The notes: a model not told the origin generated them from the sequence alone. Positions 1 to 5,393 are shown, counted from the stretch's first letter. The stretch: 7,934 bases of DNA from Chloroflexota bacterium (GCA_005880525.1 VBFW01000041.1:1-7934); one strand, 5' to 3'. Made by a program: numbers and translations.

Positions 1-362
1 TTCGCGCTGCGGATCGCCTCGAGCGCGGCCGCGATCTCCTCGAGCGAGGCATCCTCGTTCTGGGTTCGTCCCTCCAGCGCCTCACCAGCCCAGTCGCCGA
101 GGTCGGAGTGCTTGCGGAAGATCCGGCCGAGCTCTTCTTCGGTGCGGCCGGAGATCGATACGACGACCTTGTTGATGGCCCGCCAGCCAAGCCCGAGAGT
201 GCGCCGCTGCGAGGGCCCGAACGCGCGCCCGGACATGAAGATCGCGCCACGCCGCAGGTCGTCATCGTCGAGCGTGCGGAAGTAGGCGCCGAGGACTCGC
301 GTTTTCTCCAGCGTCGCCGTCGTGGCTCCGACAGCTGCGCCAGTTCGTGCGAAATCCTGCAT
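1..362 (-). CDS. ATP-dependent DNA ligase, N-terminal part (runs off left edge)
   Basis: The first 120 residues of a larger protein are present, starting at ATG (362) and reading MQDFARTGAAVGATTATLEK, then VLGAYFRTLDDDDLRRGAIF, MSGRAFGP, RRTLGLGW and FRKHSDLGDWAGEAL. This is the pattern of the DNA_ligase_A_N domain of ATP-dependent DNA ligases, including the LEK...YF/L..L.D.DL start, the SGR.F segment and the H.DLGD motif. The catalytic KxDG nucleotidyl-transfer motif lies beyond the window, so activity cannot be judged. The enzyme seals nicks in DNA using ATP; bacterial members of this kind act in repair beside the NAD-dependent replicative ligase. The exonuclease of the ligase-associated family at 1552-2517 is on the same strand, which supports a shared repair role. 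A -10-like TACGAT (378-373) lies 10 bases before the start and no Shine-Dalgarno is visible, so the leader is very short. Confidence 0.85.
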   Translation of the reverse strand, partial: MQDFARTGAAVGATTATLEKTRVLGAYFRTLDDDDLRRGAIFMSGRAFGPSQRRTLGLGWRAINKVVVSISGRTEEELGRIFRKHSDLGDWAGEALEGRTQNEDASLEEIAAALEAIRSA

Positions 363-371
363 ACCGTTCGC

Positions 372-378
372 TATCGTA
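372..378. promoter_or_regulatory. Overlapping divergent -10-like boxes
   Basis: The near-palindrome ATCGTA gives TATCGT (372-377) on the plus strand, 8 bases before the ATG at 386, and TACGAT (378-373) on the minus strand, 10 bases before the ligase ATG at 362. I see no convincing -35 for either direction. If both are used, RNA polymerase binding would be mutually exclusive. This is inferred from sequence only. Confidence 0.3.
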
Positions 379-385
379 GGGTTCG

Positions 386-598
386 ATGCGCCGGTGCCCT
401 TACCTGGAGGAGCTCGTGCTGGACCGGCGTGCCCTGCTGCGCATGTATCGGTTCGACTGTCACGTCGACCACCAGTCCAAGCGCAAGTACTCGATCACGG
501 ATTCGCCGCCGATCTGCGTCAGAAACTTCGAGGACTGCCACCTCTATCAATCCGAGAAGCGCCGCGAGGATCGGACGATTTCCCGTTATACGGACTGA
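386..598 (+). CDS. Small Cys/His-containing protein, function unknown
   Basis: A 70-residue reading frame from ATG (386). A shorter 60-residue form from GTG (416) is also possible and has a good ribosome site, GGAGG at 406-410, 5 bases upstream. I do not recognise the family. The protein has a leucine-rich helical start (LEELVLDRRALLRMY) followed by scattered Cys and His residues (DCHVDH, PPICVRNFEDCH) and a charged tail (SEKRREDR). Most codons end in G or C, as in neighbouring genes, which argues that it is truly coding. It ends 5 bases before the zinc-ribbon gene and so is probably the first gene of a three-gene transcript. Metal binding by the Cys/His residues is possible, but their spacing does not match a motif I know. 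Confidence 0.5.
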   Translation: MRRCPYLEELVLDRRALLRMYRFDCHVDHQSKRKYSITDSPPICVRNFEDCHLYQSEKRREDRTISRYTD

Positions 599-603
599 TC
601 CCC

Positions 604-957
604 ATGTGCCCGATCTGCTCTGCCCCCGCCTTCTCGCTCGACGGAGCATGCGTGTTCTGTCACGCGCCGCTGGTCGAGCACGGCGGAGAGGCTGAGCTGC
701 TGGAGTACCTGTCGGAGCGGATCCCGACCGCGCACGTCAAGCGCGGCGTGTGGAATCGCGGCCCGATCACAGAGGCTGCATTCGATGTGAGCGGCCGAAC
801 GTTTCGGGCGCGGTGGAAGGACGAAGAGCTCGACCTCGAGCCGCCTGTCGACCTGACGGCCTGGCTCGACCTGCTGCTGACGCGACTCAGCGACATCGCC
901 ATGCAGGACGCGAACCTGCGTCGGTCGGTCCTGCGGTCCGGCTGGGCCCTGCGCTGA
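604..957 (+). CDS. Small zinc-ribbon protein
   Basis: A 117-residue protein. The N-terminus holds two close Cys pairs, C2-P-I-C5 and C16-V-F-C19, ten residues apart, a compact zinc ribbon. The remainder is a soluble domain with a basic/aromatic segment (KRGVWNRGPITEAAF, FRARWKDEELDLEPP) and a helical C-terminus with LDLLLTRL. I do not recognise this second domain. The ATG at 604 is chosen because it begins exactly at the ribbon and follows the previous stop by 5 bases; the frame is open further upstream, but that part overlaps the other gene and looks non-coding. Its stop overlaps the proposed start of the reductase gene, so the two are probably translationally coupled. Small zinc-ribbon proteins of this sort may bind nucleic acid or protein partners; no specific role can be given. 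Confidence 0.7.
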   Translation: MCPICSAPAFSLDGACVFCHAPLVEHGGEAELLEYLSERIPTAHVKRGVWNRGPITEAAFDVSGRTFRARWKDEELDLEPPVDLTAWLDLLLTRLSDIAMQDANLRRSVLRSGWALR

Positions 958-1505
958 CCAAGGTAATAGTCGGCTACACGACATCGATCGACGGGTTCGT
1001 AGCGGACGAGCAGGGCGGCGTCGAACGTCTCTATCCCGACCTGGCGGACCTGCAGGACAAGCCGTACATGAGGGACCTCATCGCTGACACGGGTGCCGTG
1101 CTGATGGGACGCCACACGTTCCAGATGGCCGACCCCGACACGCTGGCCGACAACTACGAGTTCCAGGTGCCCATCTTCATCGTCACGCATCGCCCGCCGG
1201 CTCATCATCCGAAGGAGAACGGACGCATCTCGTTTACCTTCGTCACCGATGGCGTCGAGCCCGCGGTGCGGATGGCAAAGGCCGCCGCGAAGGATCGGAA
1301 TGTGACGGTGGTCGGTGGCGCTGACCTCGCCCGACAGCTTTTCGCCGCGAACCTCGTCGACGAGCTTCACGTCGACGTGATGCCCGTGCTGCTCGGCTCC
1401 GGGCTGAGGTTCTGGGGTGCGGGTCAGGAACACCTGCATCTCGAGACGATCGATGTGTCGCGCGCCGGCGAGCGGACGACTCTTAGGTACAGAGTGGTCA
1501 GATGA
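954..1505 (+). CDS. Dihydrofolate reductase family / RibD C-terminal domain oxidoreductase
   Basis: A 183-residue protein matching the RibD_C/DHFR-like fold over its full length. It shows a first strand and substrate loop (KVIVGYTTSIDGFVAD, about residues 3-18), GAVLMGRHTF (47-56), the nucleotide-binding glycine loop VVGGADLARQL (119-129), and DELHVDVMPVLLGSG (136-150). Stand-alone members are NAD(P)H-dependent reductases with mostly unknown substrates, probably pteridine- or pyrimidine-like. The start is odd: no ATG, GTG or TTG lies near the conserved N-terminus. The only codon that fits is CTG at 954-956, which overlaps the TGA of the zinc-ribbon gene as CTGA, where ATGA or GTGA would be usual. 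A GTG at 813 would give a long, unrelated extension. Family call is firm, start is uncertain. Confidence 0.85.
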   Translation: MTKVIVGYTTSIDGFVADEQGGVERLYPDLADLQDKPYMRDLIADTGAVLMGRHTFQMADPDTLADNYEFQVPIFIVTHRPPAHHPKENGRISFTFVTDGVEPAVRMAKAAAKDRNVTVVGGADLARQLFAANLVDELHVDVMPVLLGSGLRFWGAGQEHLHLETIDVSRAGERTTLRYRVVR

Positions 1506-1518
1506 CGTCCCCTCCCTA

Positions 1519-1540
1519 CCCTCCCCGCTGGCGGGGAGGG
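1519..1540. terminator. GC-rich perfect hairpin between convergent genes
   Basis: CCCTCCCCGC (1519-1528) and GCGGGGAGGG (1531-1540) form a perfect 10-bp inverted repeat around TG; in practice 9 bp with a CTGG loop. It lies 14 bases after the reductase stop and 11 bases past the exonuclease stop on the other strand. There is no T-run on either side, so it is not a standard intrinsic terminator. It may stabilise both 3' ends or be a copy of a dispersed intergenic palindrome. Confidence 0.5.
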
Positions 1541-1551
1541 GCATGGGTACC

Positions 1552-2517
1552 TCAGAGCGCGAGTTGAAGCTGTTCGGTGGCTTCCAGGGCTGACGCTCGG
1601 ATTCCTCGCTTGCGTAGCGACCGCGCGAAGTCTTCCGTGTAGCCGTGCACCGTGTAGACCTGGTCCGCGCCCGACCGCTCCACCACGTCCATCAGCTCGT
1701 CGAAGTCGCAGTGGTCTGACAGGTCGAACGTCGTGTCGGCCCCGAACAGCCGCGCGAACTCCGCATCTTTCGCCCAGCCCGACACGAGCGCTGTGCGGTA
1801 GCGGCCGAGGCGCCGCACCTCGTCCTTGCCCGCCGGCGGCGCGATGACCACGCGGCCGCGTGCGTCGCCATCGAGCTCGATCCATTCGGGCAGCGGCCGG
1901 CCGGCGCCCGCGTAAGCCTGAGCGCAGGGCACGCATCGCTTTTCCAGAGCAAACTCGAATCCGTACGGCGCCAGCGCCAACATCATCTCTTCGGTCTTGC
2001 CCAGCGCGTGGCACAGGAGCACCGGCGCGACGCGGCTGTCCAGCGCGCGGCGACACCACATCGCGATCGCTTCGATCGTGGCGTCGGGGTCGCCGAACCG
2101 GAAGTGCGGCCGTCCGTAGGTGGTCTCGACGATGAGCACATGCGCTTTCGGCACATGCGTCTGCTTGCGCGTGCCCGGCACGCGCAGCTTGATGTCCCCC
2201 GTGTAGAGAAGGCTCGTCCCGTCGTGCTCGAGCAGCAGCTGAGCCGAGCCGAGCATGTGGCCCGCGGACAGCAGCGTCACTGTGGCGCGGTCGCGGCGCA
2301 TCGGCTCGTCGTAGCCCAGCATTCGCCAGCCGCGCGGCCGTCGCGACTCGTCAATGAGCGCGAGCGTCTGCGGCGTCAGCAGCGCCTCTCGGTGGCGCCG
2401 CGCATGGTCGGTGTGCGCGTGCGAGATGAACGCGAACGACCGCACGACCAGGGGGTCAAGCCAGAGCCGGTGGCCCGGCAGCGAGACGCCGCGATCCCAG
2501 ACGACGTGGCGCGTCAC
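1552..2517 (-). CDS. MBL-fold, DNA-ligase-associated exonuclease
   Basis: A 321-residue metallo-beta-lactamase-fold nuclease. The metal-binding motif HAHTDH is at 33-38, followed by SAGHMLGSAQ (84-93), YTGDIK (105-110, metal-bridging Asp), VETTYG (130-135), a helical insertion, VSGWAKD (245-251), LSDHCDF (266-272, metal His) and VHGYTEDF (290-297). The order and spacing match the Artemis/SNM1-like and CPSF73-like group, and most closely the bacterial family described as DNA ligase-associated exonuclease. Those enzymes usually sit next to an ATP-dependent ligase and sometimes an Lhr-type helicase and a phosphodiesterase. Here the ligase start is on the same strand about 1.2 kb downstream, separated by plus-strand genes. 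The start is GTG (2517), overlapping the nnrE stop as GTGA. All metal ligands visible here are intact. It probably processes DNA ends during repair. Confidence 0.88.
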   Translation of the reverse strand: MTRHVVWDRGVSLPGHRLWLDPLVVRSFAFISHAHTDHARRHREALLTPQTLALIDESRRPRGWRMLGYDEPMRRDRATVTLLSAGHMLGSAQLLLEHDGTSLLYTGDIKLRVPGTRKQTHVPKAHVLIVETTYGRPHFRFGDPDATIEAIAMWCRRALDSRVAPVLLCHALGKTEEMMLALAPYGFEFALEKRCVPCAQAYAGAGRPLPEWIELDGDARGRVVIAPPAGKDEVRRLGRYRTALVSGWAKDAEFARLFGADTTFDLSDHCDFDELMDVVERSGADQVYTVHGYTEDFARSLRKRGIRASALEATEQLQLAL

Positions 2518-3155
2518 GAAGGAGCCTTGACGCCGATCGCCGCCAGGGCTTCCTGGGGGATGCCGATGTCGGCGACCGAGATGCTGCCGGAAACGCGAGG
2601 CCCATCAGCGGCGAGCAGCCCAGCCTTGGGCAGCGTGAAGGTGACCGTCAGGTCGGCGCGCACACAAGGAGAGTAGGCGACACCCGTGTCGGAGTCGAGA
2701 CCGGACGGCAGATCGATTGCGACGACTCGCAACCCCGAAGCATTGATGGCCTCGATCCATTCCGCGAAGCGCCCCTCTGGCGCGCGATTGAGGCCGGTGC
2801 CGAACACCGCATCGAGCACCAGGTCGGCGCCTGCGAAGCTCGGCTGATCGCCGACCTCAACGCCGAGCTTGAGCAGTGCTTCGAGCTCGCGCTGCGCGTC
2901 GCCGTGCAGGCGCGCGCGCTCGATGCAGCTGACGGATGCAAGGCGGCCCCAGCGATGGAGGTGTCGGGCGGCGGCCAGGCCATCGCCCGCGTTGTTGCCG
3001 ACGCCGCACACCACCGCGGTGCGGCCATCGCATGCGCGCGCCGCCTGCCAGCCCGCGGCCTCCATCAGCCAGTCGAGCGCGATGCCGAAACGCTCGGACG
3101 CGAGCCGATCGAGCTCCCTGACCTGCGCGCTAGTCAGCGACATTGCGTTTTGCAC
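2514..3155 (-). CDS. nnrE: NAD(P)H-hydrate epimerase (YjeF N-terminal domain)
   Basis: A 213-residue protein made only of the YjeF_N Rossmann-like domain. It interconverts the R and S forms of hydrated NADH/NADPH so that a separate dehydratase can repair them. Visible landmarks are LMEAAG (30-35), CGVGNNAGDG (50-59; many homologues have GNNGGDG, so Ala56 replaces Gly), DAVFGTGL (115-122), IDLPSGLDSDTG (147-158) with the catalytic-type Asp, and TVTFTLPKAGL (170-180). The kinase-like dehydratase domain, fused in E. coli NnrED, is absent and must be encoded elsewhere if the pathway is complete. The frame begins at GTG (3155); ATG at 3143 (residue 5) is equally plausible, and neither has a clear ribosome site. 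The stop overlaps the exonuclease start, implying one transcript. Confidence 0.87.
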   Translation of the reverse strand: MQNAMSLTSAQVRELDRLASERFGIALDWLMEAAGWQAARACDGRTAVVCGVGNNAGDGLAAARHLHRWGRLASVSCIERARLHGDAQRELEALLKLGVEVGDQPSFAGADLVLDAVFGTGLNRAPEGRFAEWIEAINASGLRVVAIDLPSGLDSDTGVAYSPCVRADLTVTFTLPKAGLLAADGPRVSGSISVADIGIPQEALAAIGVKAPS

Positions 3156-3175
3156 TGAGAGTGAGTGGAGCTTTA

Positions 3176-3194
3176 GGCCGGATTCACTCCGGCC
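3176..3194. repeat. Inverted repeat upstream of nnrE
   Basis: GGCCGGA (3176-3182) and TCCGGCC (3188-3194) form a perfect 7-bp stem with a 5-base loop. It lies 21 bases upstream of the GTG start of nnrE, downstream of the regulator gene on the same strand. There is no T-run after it on the minus strand. It could be a weak terminator, an RNA stabiliser or an operator; I cannot decide. The rest of the 84-base gap between nnrE and the regulator shows nothing clear. Confidence 0.4.
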
Positions 3195-3239
3195 GTCCCC
3201 CTGCGTGCCACCTTCCAGGCGCCTCCAGCCTTCTGAATG

Positions 3240-3923
3240 TCAAAGGGGGGTTCCGCGGGGGGATCCTGATCCCCCCGCGACTTCGGGGCGCTGGACGACA
3301 AAGGAGCAGTAGGGATCGCGCCGGTGGATGGAATCGGCCTGCGACACGGCGGTATCGAGCAGCCGAGAGATGAGCTGCGGCGTGATGGTGCATACCTGCG
3401 GGAACTTCAGCGCCGTATTGCGGAACGGGCAGTTGTGGATGGTGATGCGCACGCCCTCTTCCACCTCGGTCTGCTCGGCCAGCGTGCCCGCGCGACCGAT
3501 CCAGGCAACGACGCGTCGCAGCTTCTGGTCGAAGTCGAGACCGTCGATCTCCCTGCCGATGACATCGGCGTGTCGCGCGGCGACGCGCGAGAAGATCTCG
3601 TCCAGGGCCTCAGGGCCGCTGAGCTCCTGCACCTCCTGCAGCACCATCGTCGCGAGCTGGCCATAGCGCCTGGGGAAGACCGAATGCGCGCGTTCGGTGA
3701 GGCTGAAGAGGAGGGAGGGGCGGCCTCGGGCGCGGCGCTCGGGATGGCTCACGACGAAGCCGTCGCGCTCGAGATTGGTCAGGTGCTGGCGGATCGCGTT
3801 CGGGGTCACGCCGAGGTCAGACGCGATCGCTTCGGCGCTGGCGCTGCCTTTGCGCCGAATGAGCTCCAGGACCTCCATGCGGGTCGAGCGGCCCGCGATC
3901 ATCGAGGGCATAGCTGCCGACAT
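3240..3923 (-). CDS. SufR-type winged-helix regulator with Fe-S cysteines
   Basis: A 227-residue DNA-binding protein. Residues 16-60 form a winged helix-turn-helix (MEVLELIRRKGSASAEAIAS, then LGVTPNAIRQHLTNLERDGF) with a basic wing RRARGRPSLLFSLT (63-76). The C-terminal half carries C165-X12-C178 and C206 in the context NCPFRN...VCTI...DPYCSF, as in SufR-family repressors, which bind a 4Fe-4S cluster and sense iron/sulphur or redox state. SufR normally controls suf genes; none is visible here. I chose ATG 3923: the frame is open up to a TTG at 3962, but that start would place the promoter inside the gene. ATG 3911 and 3902 are alternatives. The tail after residue 212 (PEVAGGSGSPRGTPL) is encoded by a perfect hairpin and looks like an unrelated extension. 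The divergent small gene is its likely target, along with itself. Confidence 0.82.
   Translation of the reverse strand: MSAAMPSMIAGRSTRMEVLELIRRKGSASAEAIASDLGVTPNAIRQHLTNLERDGFVVSHPERRARGRPSLLFSLTERAHSVFPRRYGQLATMVLQEVQELSGPEALDEIFSRVAARHADVIGREIDGLDFDQKLRRVVAWIGRAGTLAEQTEVEEGVRITIHNCPFRNTALKFPQVCTITPQLISRLLDTAVSQADSIHRRDPYCSFVVQRPEVAGGSGSPRGTPL
3254..3279. repeat. Perfect 12-bp hairpin within the regulator's 3' end
   Basis: CGCGGGGGGATC (3254-3265) and its exact complement GATCCCCCCGCG (3268-3279) flank a 2-base centre. The hairpin lies inside the reading frame of the SufR-like regulator and encodes its residues 215-224. A nearby G-run at 3245-3250 could pair with the same C-run as an alternative. 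On the minus strand it may act as a transcription-ending or RNA-stabilising structure, but the following bases (GAACCCCCCTTT) have only a short T stretch. Confidence 0.6.
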
Positions 3924-3941
3924 CGACACTCTAACCGATTT

Positions 3942-3970
3942 ATTACAGGTGATGCTTGACAAAATCCCAA
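3942..3970 (-). promoter_or_regulatory. Promoter of the SufR-like regulator
   Basis: On the minus strand, TTGGGA (3970-3965) and TGTAAT (3947-3942) are separated by 17 bases. They match the -35 in 4 of 6 and the -10 in 5 of 6 positions. The -10 ends 18 bases before ATG 3923, giving a leader of roughly 10 bases. It overlaps the divergent promoter's -35. Confidence 0.55.
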
Positions 3971-3971
3971 G
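3955..3971. promoter_or_regulatory. Candidate operator over the divergent -35 elements
   Basis: CTTG (3955-3958) and CAAG (3968-3971) form an inverted repeat with a 9-base centre, covering the -35 of both divergent promoters. A dimeric winged-helix regulator could bind here and block both directions. The half-sites are only 4 bases, so chance is possible. Confidence 0.3.
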
Positions 3972-3983
3972 CGTCTTTAGACT
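3956..3983 (+). promoter_or_regulatory. Promoter of the 102-residue gene
   Basis: A perfect TTGACA (3956-3961) is followed after 16 bases by TAGACT (3978-3983), which keeps the TA...T frame of the -10. The transcript would start near 3990, about 15 bases before the ATG at 4005 and just ahead of the GGGGAG ribosome site. Confidence 0.6.
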
Positions 3984-3989
3984 CTAAGG
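3975..3989. promoter_or_regulatory. Candidate operator over the -10 box
   Basis: CTTTAGACTCTAAGG holds the perfect palindrome TTAGA-C-TCTAA (3977-3987), extended by a C/G pair with one mismatch. It covers the -10 of the plus-strand promoter, a typical repressor position. The SufR-like regulator encoded next door is the natural candidate to bind it. Confidence 0.45.
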
Positions 3990-4004
3990 CGGGGAGATAT
4001 GACA

Positions 4005-4313
4005 ATGATCAAGCAGGCCAACCGAGCCATCGAGCACATGACTGCCCGAGATCGCCGAGTGCAGCGGGCCAAGTACGCCCGCCGCAACAAGATGCACTAC
4101 ATCGACAAACTCCTCAACGAGCTCGAGATGCTGAACCTCGCCGATCAGCGGACCATGCCGCCGGTGCTTTCGGTGGCGGTCAACAAGGTCATCGAGGAGT
4201 CGCCCGAGGTCACCGTGCTGGCACAGGCGAAGCCTGGTTCCGTGATGGAGGCGATGGACGCCCTCTACGAGATCCAGGACAGCCTGATGTACAACCAGAT
4301 CGAGGACGAGTAA
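4005..4313 (+). CDS. Small conserved-looking protein of unknown function
   Basis: A 102-residue protein from ATG 4005. A first ATG at 3999 is only 2 bases from the GGAG ribosome site, whereas 4005 sits at 8 bases, so 4005 is preferred. I do not recognise it. The first third is strongly basic (RDRRVQRAKYARRNK), the middle is leucine-rich and helical (YIDKLLNELEMLNLADQ), and the end is acidic (SLMYNQIEDE). There is no signal peptide, membrane helix or cysteine. The basic stretch could bind nucleic acid and the polar charge split suggests a helical oligomer or adaptor. It has a strong promoter, a good ribosome site and its own intrinsic terminator, so it is likely well expressed as a single gene. 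The divergent SufR-like regulator may control it, but no iron-sulphur function can be read from the sequence. Confidence 0.8.
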   Translation: MIKQANRAIEHMTARDRRVQRAKYARRNKMHYIDKLLNELEMLNLADQRTMPPVLSVAVNKVIEESPEVTVLAQAKPGSVMEAMDALYEIQDSLMYNQIEDE

Positions 4314-4329
4314 AGACCAGCTGAACCAG

Positions 4330-4361
4330 GGCCGGGCTCATGTGGCCCGGCCTTTTCTTTT
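4330..4361 (+). terminator. Rho-independent terminator
   Basis: GGCCGGGC (4330-4337) pairs with GCCCGGCC (4345-4352) across a 7-base loop and is followed directly by TTTTCTTTT. This is a strong intrinsic terminator for the 102-residue gene, starting 16 bases after its stop. Confidence 0.9.
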
Positions 4362-4413
4362 GCCCCTAAGGGCAGTCGCCGCCGGGAAATAGCCGGGCTG
4401 CCACTACTTTTCG

Positions 4414-4419
4414 CATACT
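4414..4419 (+). promoter_or_regulatory. -10-like box for a leaderless transcript
   Basis: CATACT ends exactly 7 bases before the GTG start at 4427, and no Shine-Dalgarno sequence is present. Transcription would begin at or next to the start codon. No clear -35 is seen. Confidence 0.4.
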
Positions 4420-4426
4420 CATCGCC

Positions 4427-5356
4427 GTGGCTGGAGAGCTGAGCCCGGATCGGCTCTATTACTGGGACGGAGGACGCTGGGTTAGCGCCTTCTCGCCCGA
4501 TGCGGCTTGGCGCTGGGATGGATCGTCGTGGCGTCCAGCCGGCAAGGGTGCGCCTCGAGCGCGACGTTCGCGACTGCCGTGGCTGATCGCCGGCGGCACG
4601 ATCGTGGCGCTGGCGGCGGGGAGCATCGGCATCTACTTCGCGGCCGGCTTTGTGATGCGTGCGTCGCAGCGAGCCCTGCAGTCGGGCGGCCTCGCCTCAT
4701 GCAGCTCATCCCTGGCTCAGCCTGGCGTGGCGCTGTCTGAGGGCAAGTCGCTGTGCGGCGGCACGCTCGGCAGCGAATACCTTCTGGCCGACTGCACGCT
4801 TACTGAAGGCACCCCGTCCGGCGCCGTGCTGTGGAAGAAGTCCTACAAGCCCACCGAGGGCGACTGGATGAAGACGACCGCGACCACCGGCTCCGATGGC
4901 TGCAAGCTCTCCGCGCCGCCCGACGTCGACGTCAGCTTCGACACGGCCACCCATCAACCGCCGACGACTGTCGTCGTCGCCGATTTCACCTATGAAGCGA
5001 ATGCGGGCTCGGTCGGCATCCAGCTGGCGTGCTCCGAGGCCGCGAGCTGCATCGACATCTCAATGTTCCAGGAGGGTCTCTACACACTCGACGAGGGACG
5101 GCCGAACGACGGCTGGGACAGCCTGAGCAAAGGCGTGGCGTTCGGAGCGACGTTTCGTGAGGGGGCGGCGAACCGGATGATTCTTCGGCTGCACGGCCGG
5201 CACGTCAGCGTCTATCTGAACGGCAGAGGCGTCACTCAGGCGGATGTATCGCGGATCCAGAGCCCCGGTTTCGTGGACTTCTACATCGACAACCGCGGCG
5301 GCCCCGGCACGGAGACGGTGTGGCTGCAGCGGCTCTACGTGTTCGAATCTCGATAA
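4427..5356 (+). CDS. Membrane-anchored protein with twin WDG repeats and secreted domain
   Basis: A 309-residue protein. The N-terminus has two 17-residue repeats of the pattern SPD-x4-WDG-x2-W: residues 6-18 (SPDRLYYWDGGRW) and 23-35 (SPDAAWRWDGSSW). They recall the short Trp-rich DUF2510-type modules found before membrane helices in Actinomycetota and related groups. A basic stretch (RARRSR) precedes one membrane helix at about 51-77, so the repeats face the cytoplasm and the rest is outside. The outer domain (about 90-309) has six cysteines (92, 110, 123, 159, 202, 208) that could form disulphides. Its end (HVSVYLNG, FVDFYIDNRGG, LQRLYVF) resembles a jelly-roll, concanavalin-like carbohydrate- or wall-binding fold. 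No catalytic motif is seen. GTG 4427 is the start because the repeats begin at once after it. It probably heads a transcript with the next two genes. Confidence 0.75.
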   Translation: MAGELSPDRLYYWDGGRWVSAFSPDAAWRWDGSSWRPAGKGAPRARRSRLPWLIAGGTIVALAAGSIGIYFAAGFVMRASQRALQSGGLASCSSSLAQPGVALSEGKSLCGGTLGSEYLLADCTLTEGTPSGAVLWKKSYKPTEGDWMKTTATTGSDGCKLSAPPDVDVSFDTATHQPPTTVVVADFTYEANAGSVGIQLACSEAASCIDISMFQEGLYTLDEGRPNDGWDSLSKGVAFGATFREGAANRMILRLHGRHVSVYLNGRGVTQADVSRIQSPGFVDFYIDNRGGPGTETVWLQRLYVFESR

Positions 5357-5386
5357 CCTCGCTCCGGCCGAGTTCGTTGAAGGTGC

Positions 5387-5393
5387 AAGGAGG
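5387..5393 (+). promoter_or_regulatory. Strong ribosome binding site
   Basis: AAGGAGG lies 9 bases before ATG 5403 and fixes the start of the first small membrane protein, although the frame is open further upstream. It contrasts with the apparently leaderless genes nearby and fits an internal gene of a transcript. Confidence 0.8.

Noticed and set aside
108..695. A 195-codon plus-strand frame across the ligase start
   Set aside because: It overlaps the clear ligase N-terminus on the other strand and two small genes, with no recognisable pattern.
660..1544. A 294-codon minus-strand frame opposite the zinc-ribbon and reductase genes
   Set aside because: It is antisense to two recognisable genes, is rich in Arg/His/Ser low-complexity stretches, and shows no domain pattern. 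It is a shadow of GC-rich coding DNA.
2008..2676. A 222-codon plus-strand frame opposite the exonuclease
   Set aside because: The opposite strand carries the complete exonuclease motifs; this frame is Arg-rich with no domain.
3924..3962. TTG start at 3962 giving a longer regulator
   Set aside because: The extra 13 residues would be encoded by the promoter region itself, including the TGTAAT box; ATG 3923 is a simpler start.
4369..4406. GGCAG/CTGCC outer pairing and direct GCCGGG repeats after the terminator
   Set aside because: The arms are short and interrupted, and expected by chance at this GC content; the terminator at 4330-4361 already explains the region.
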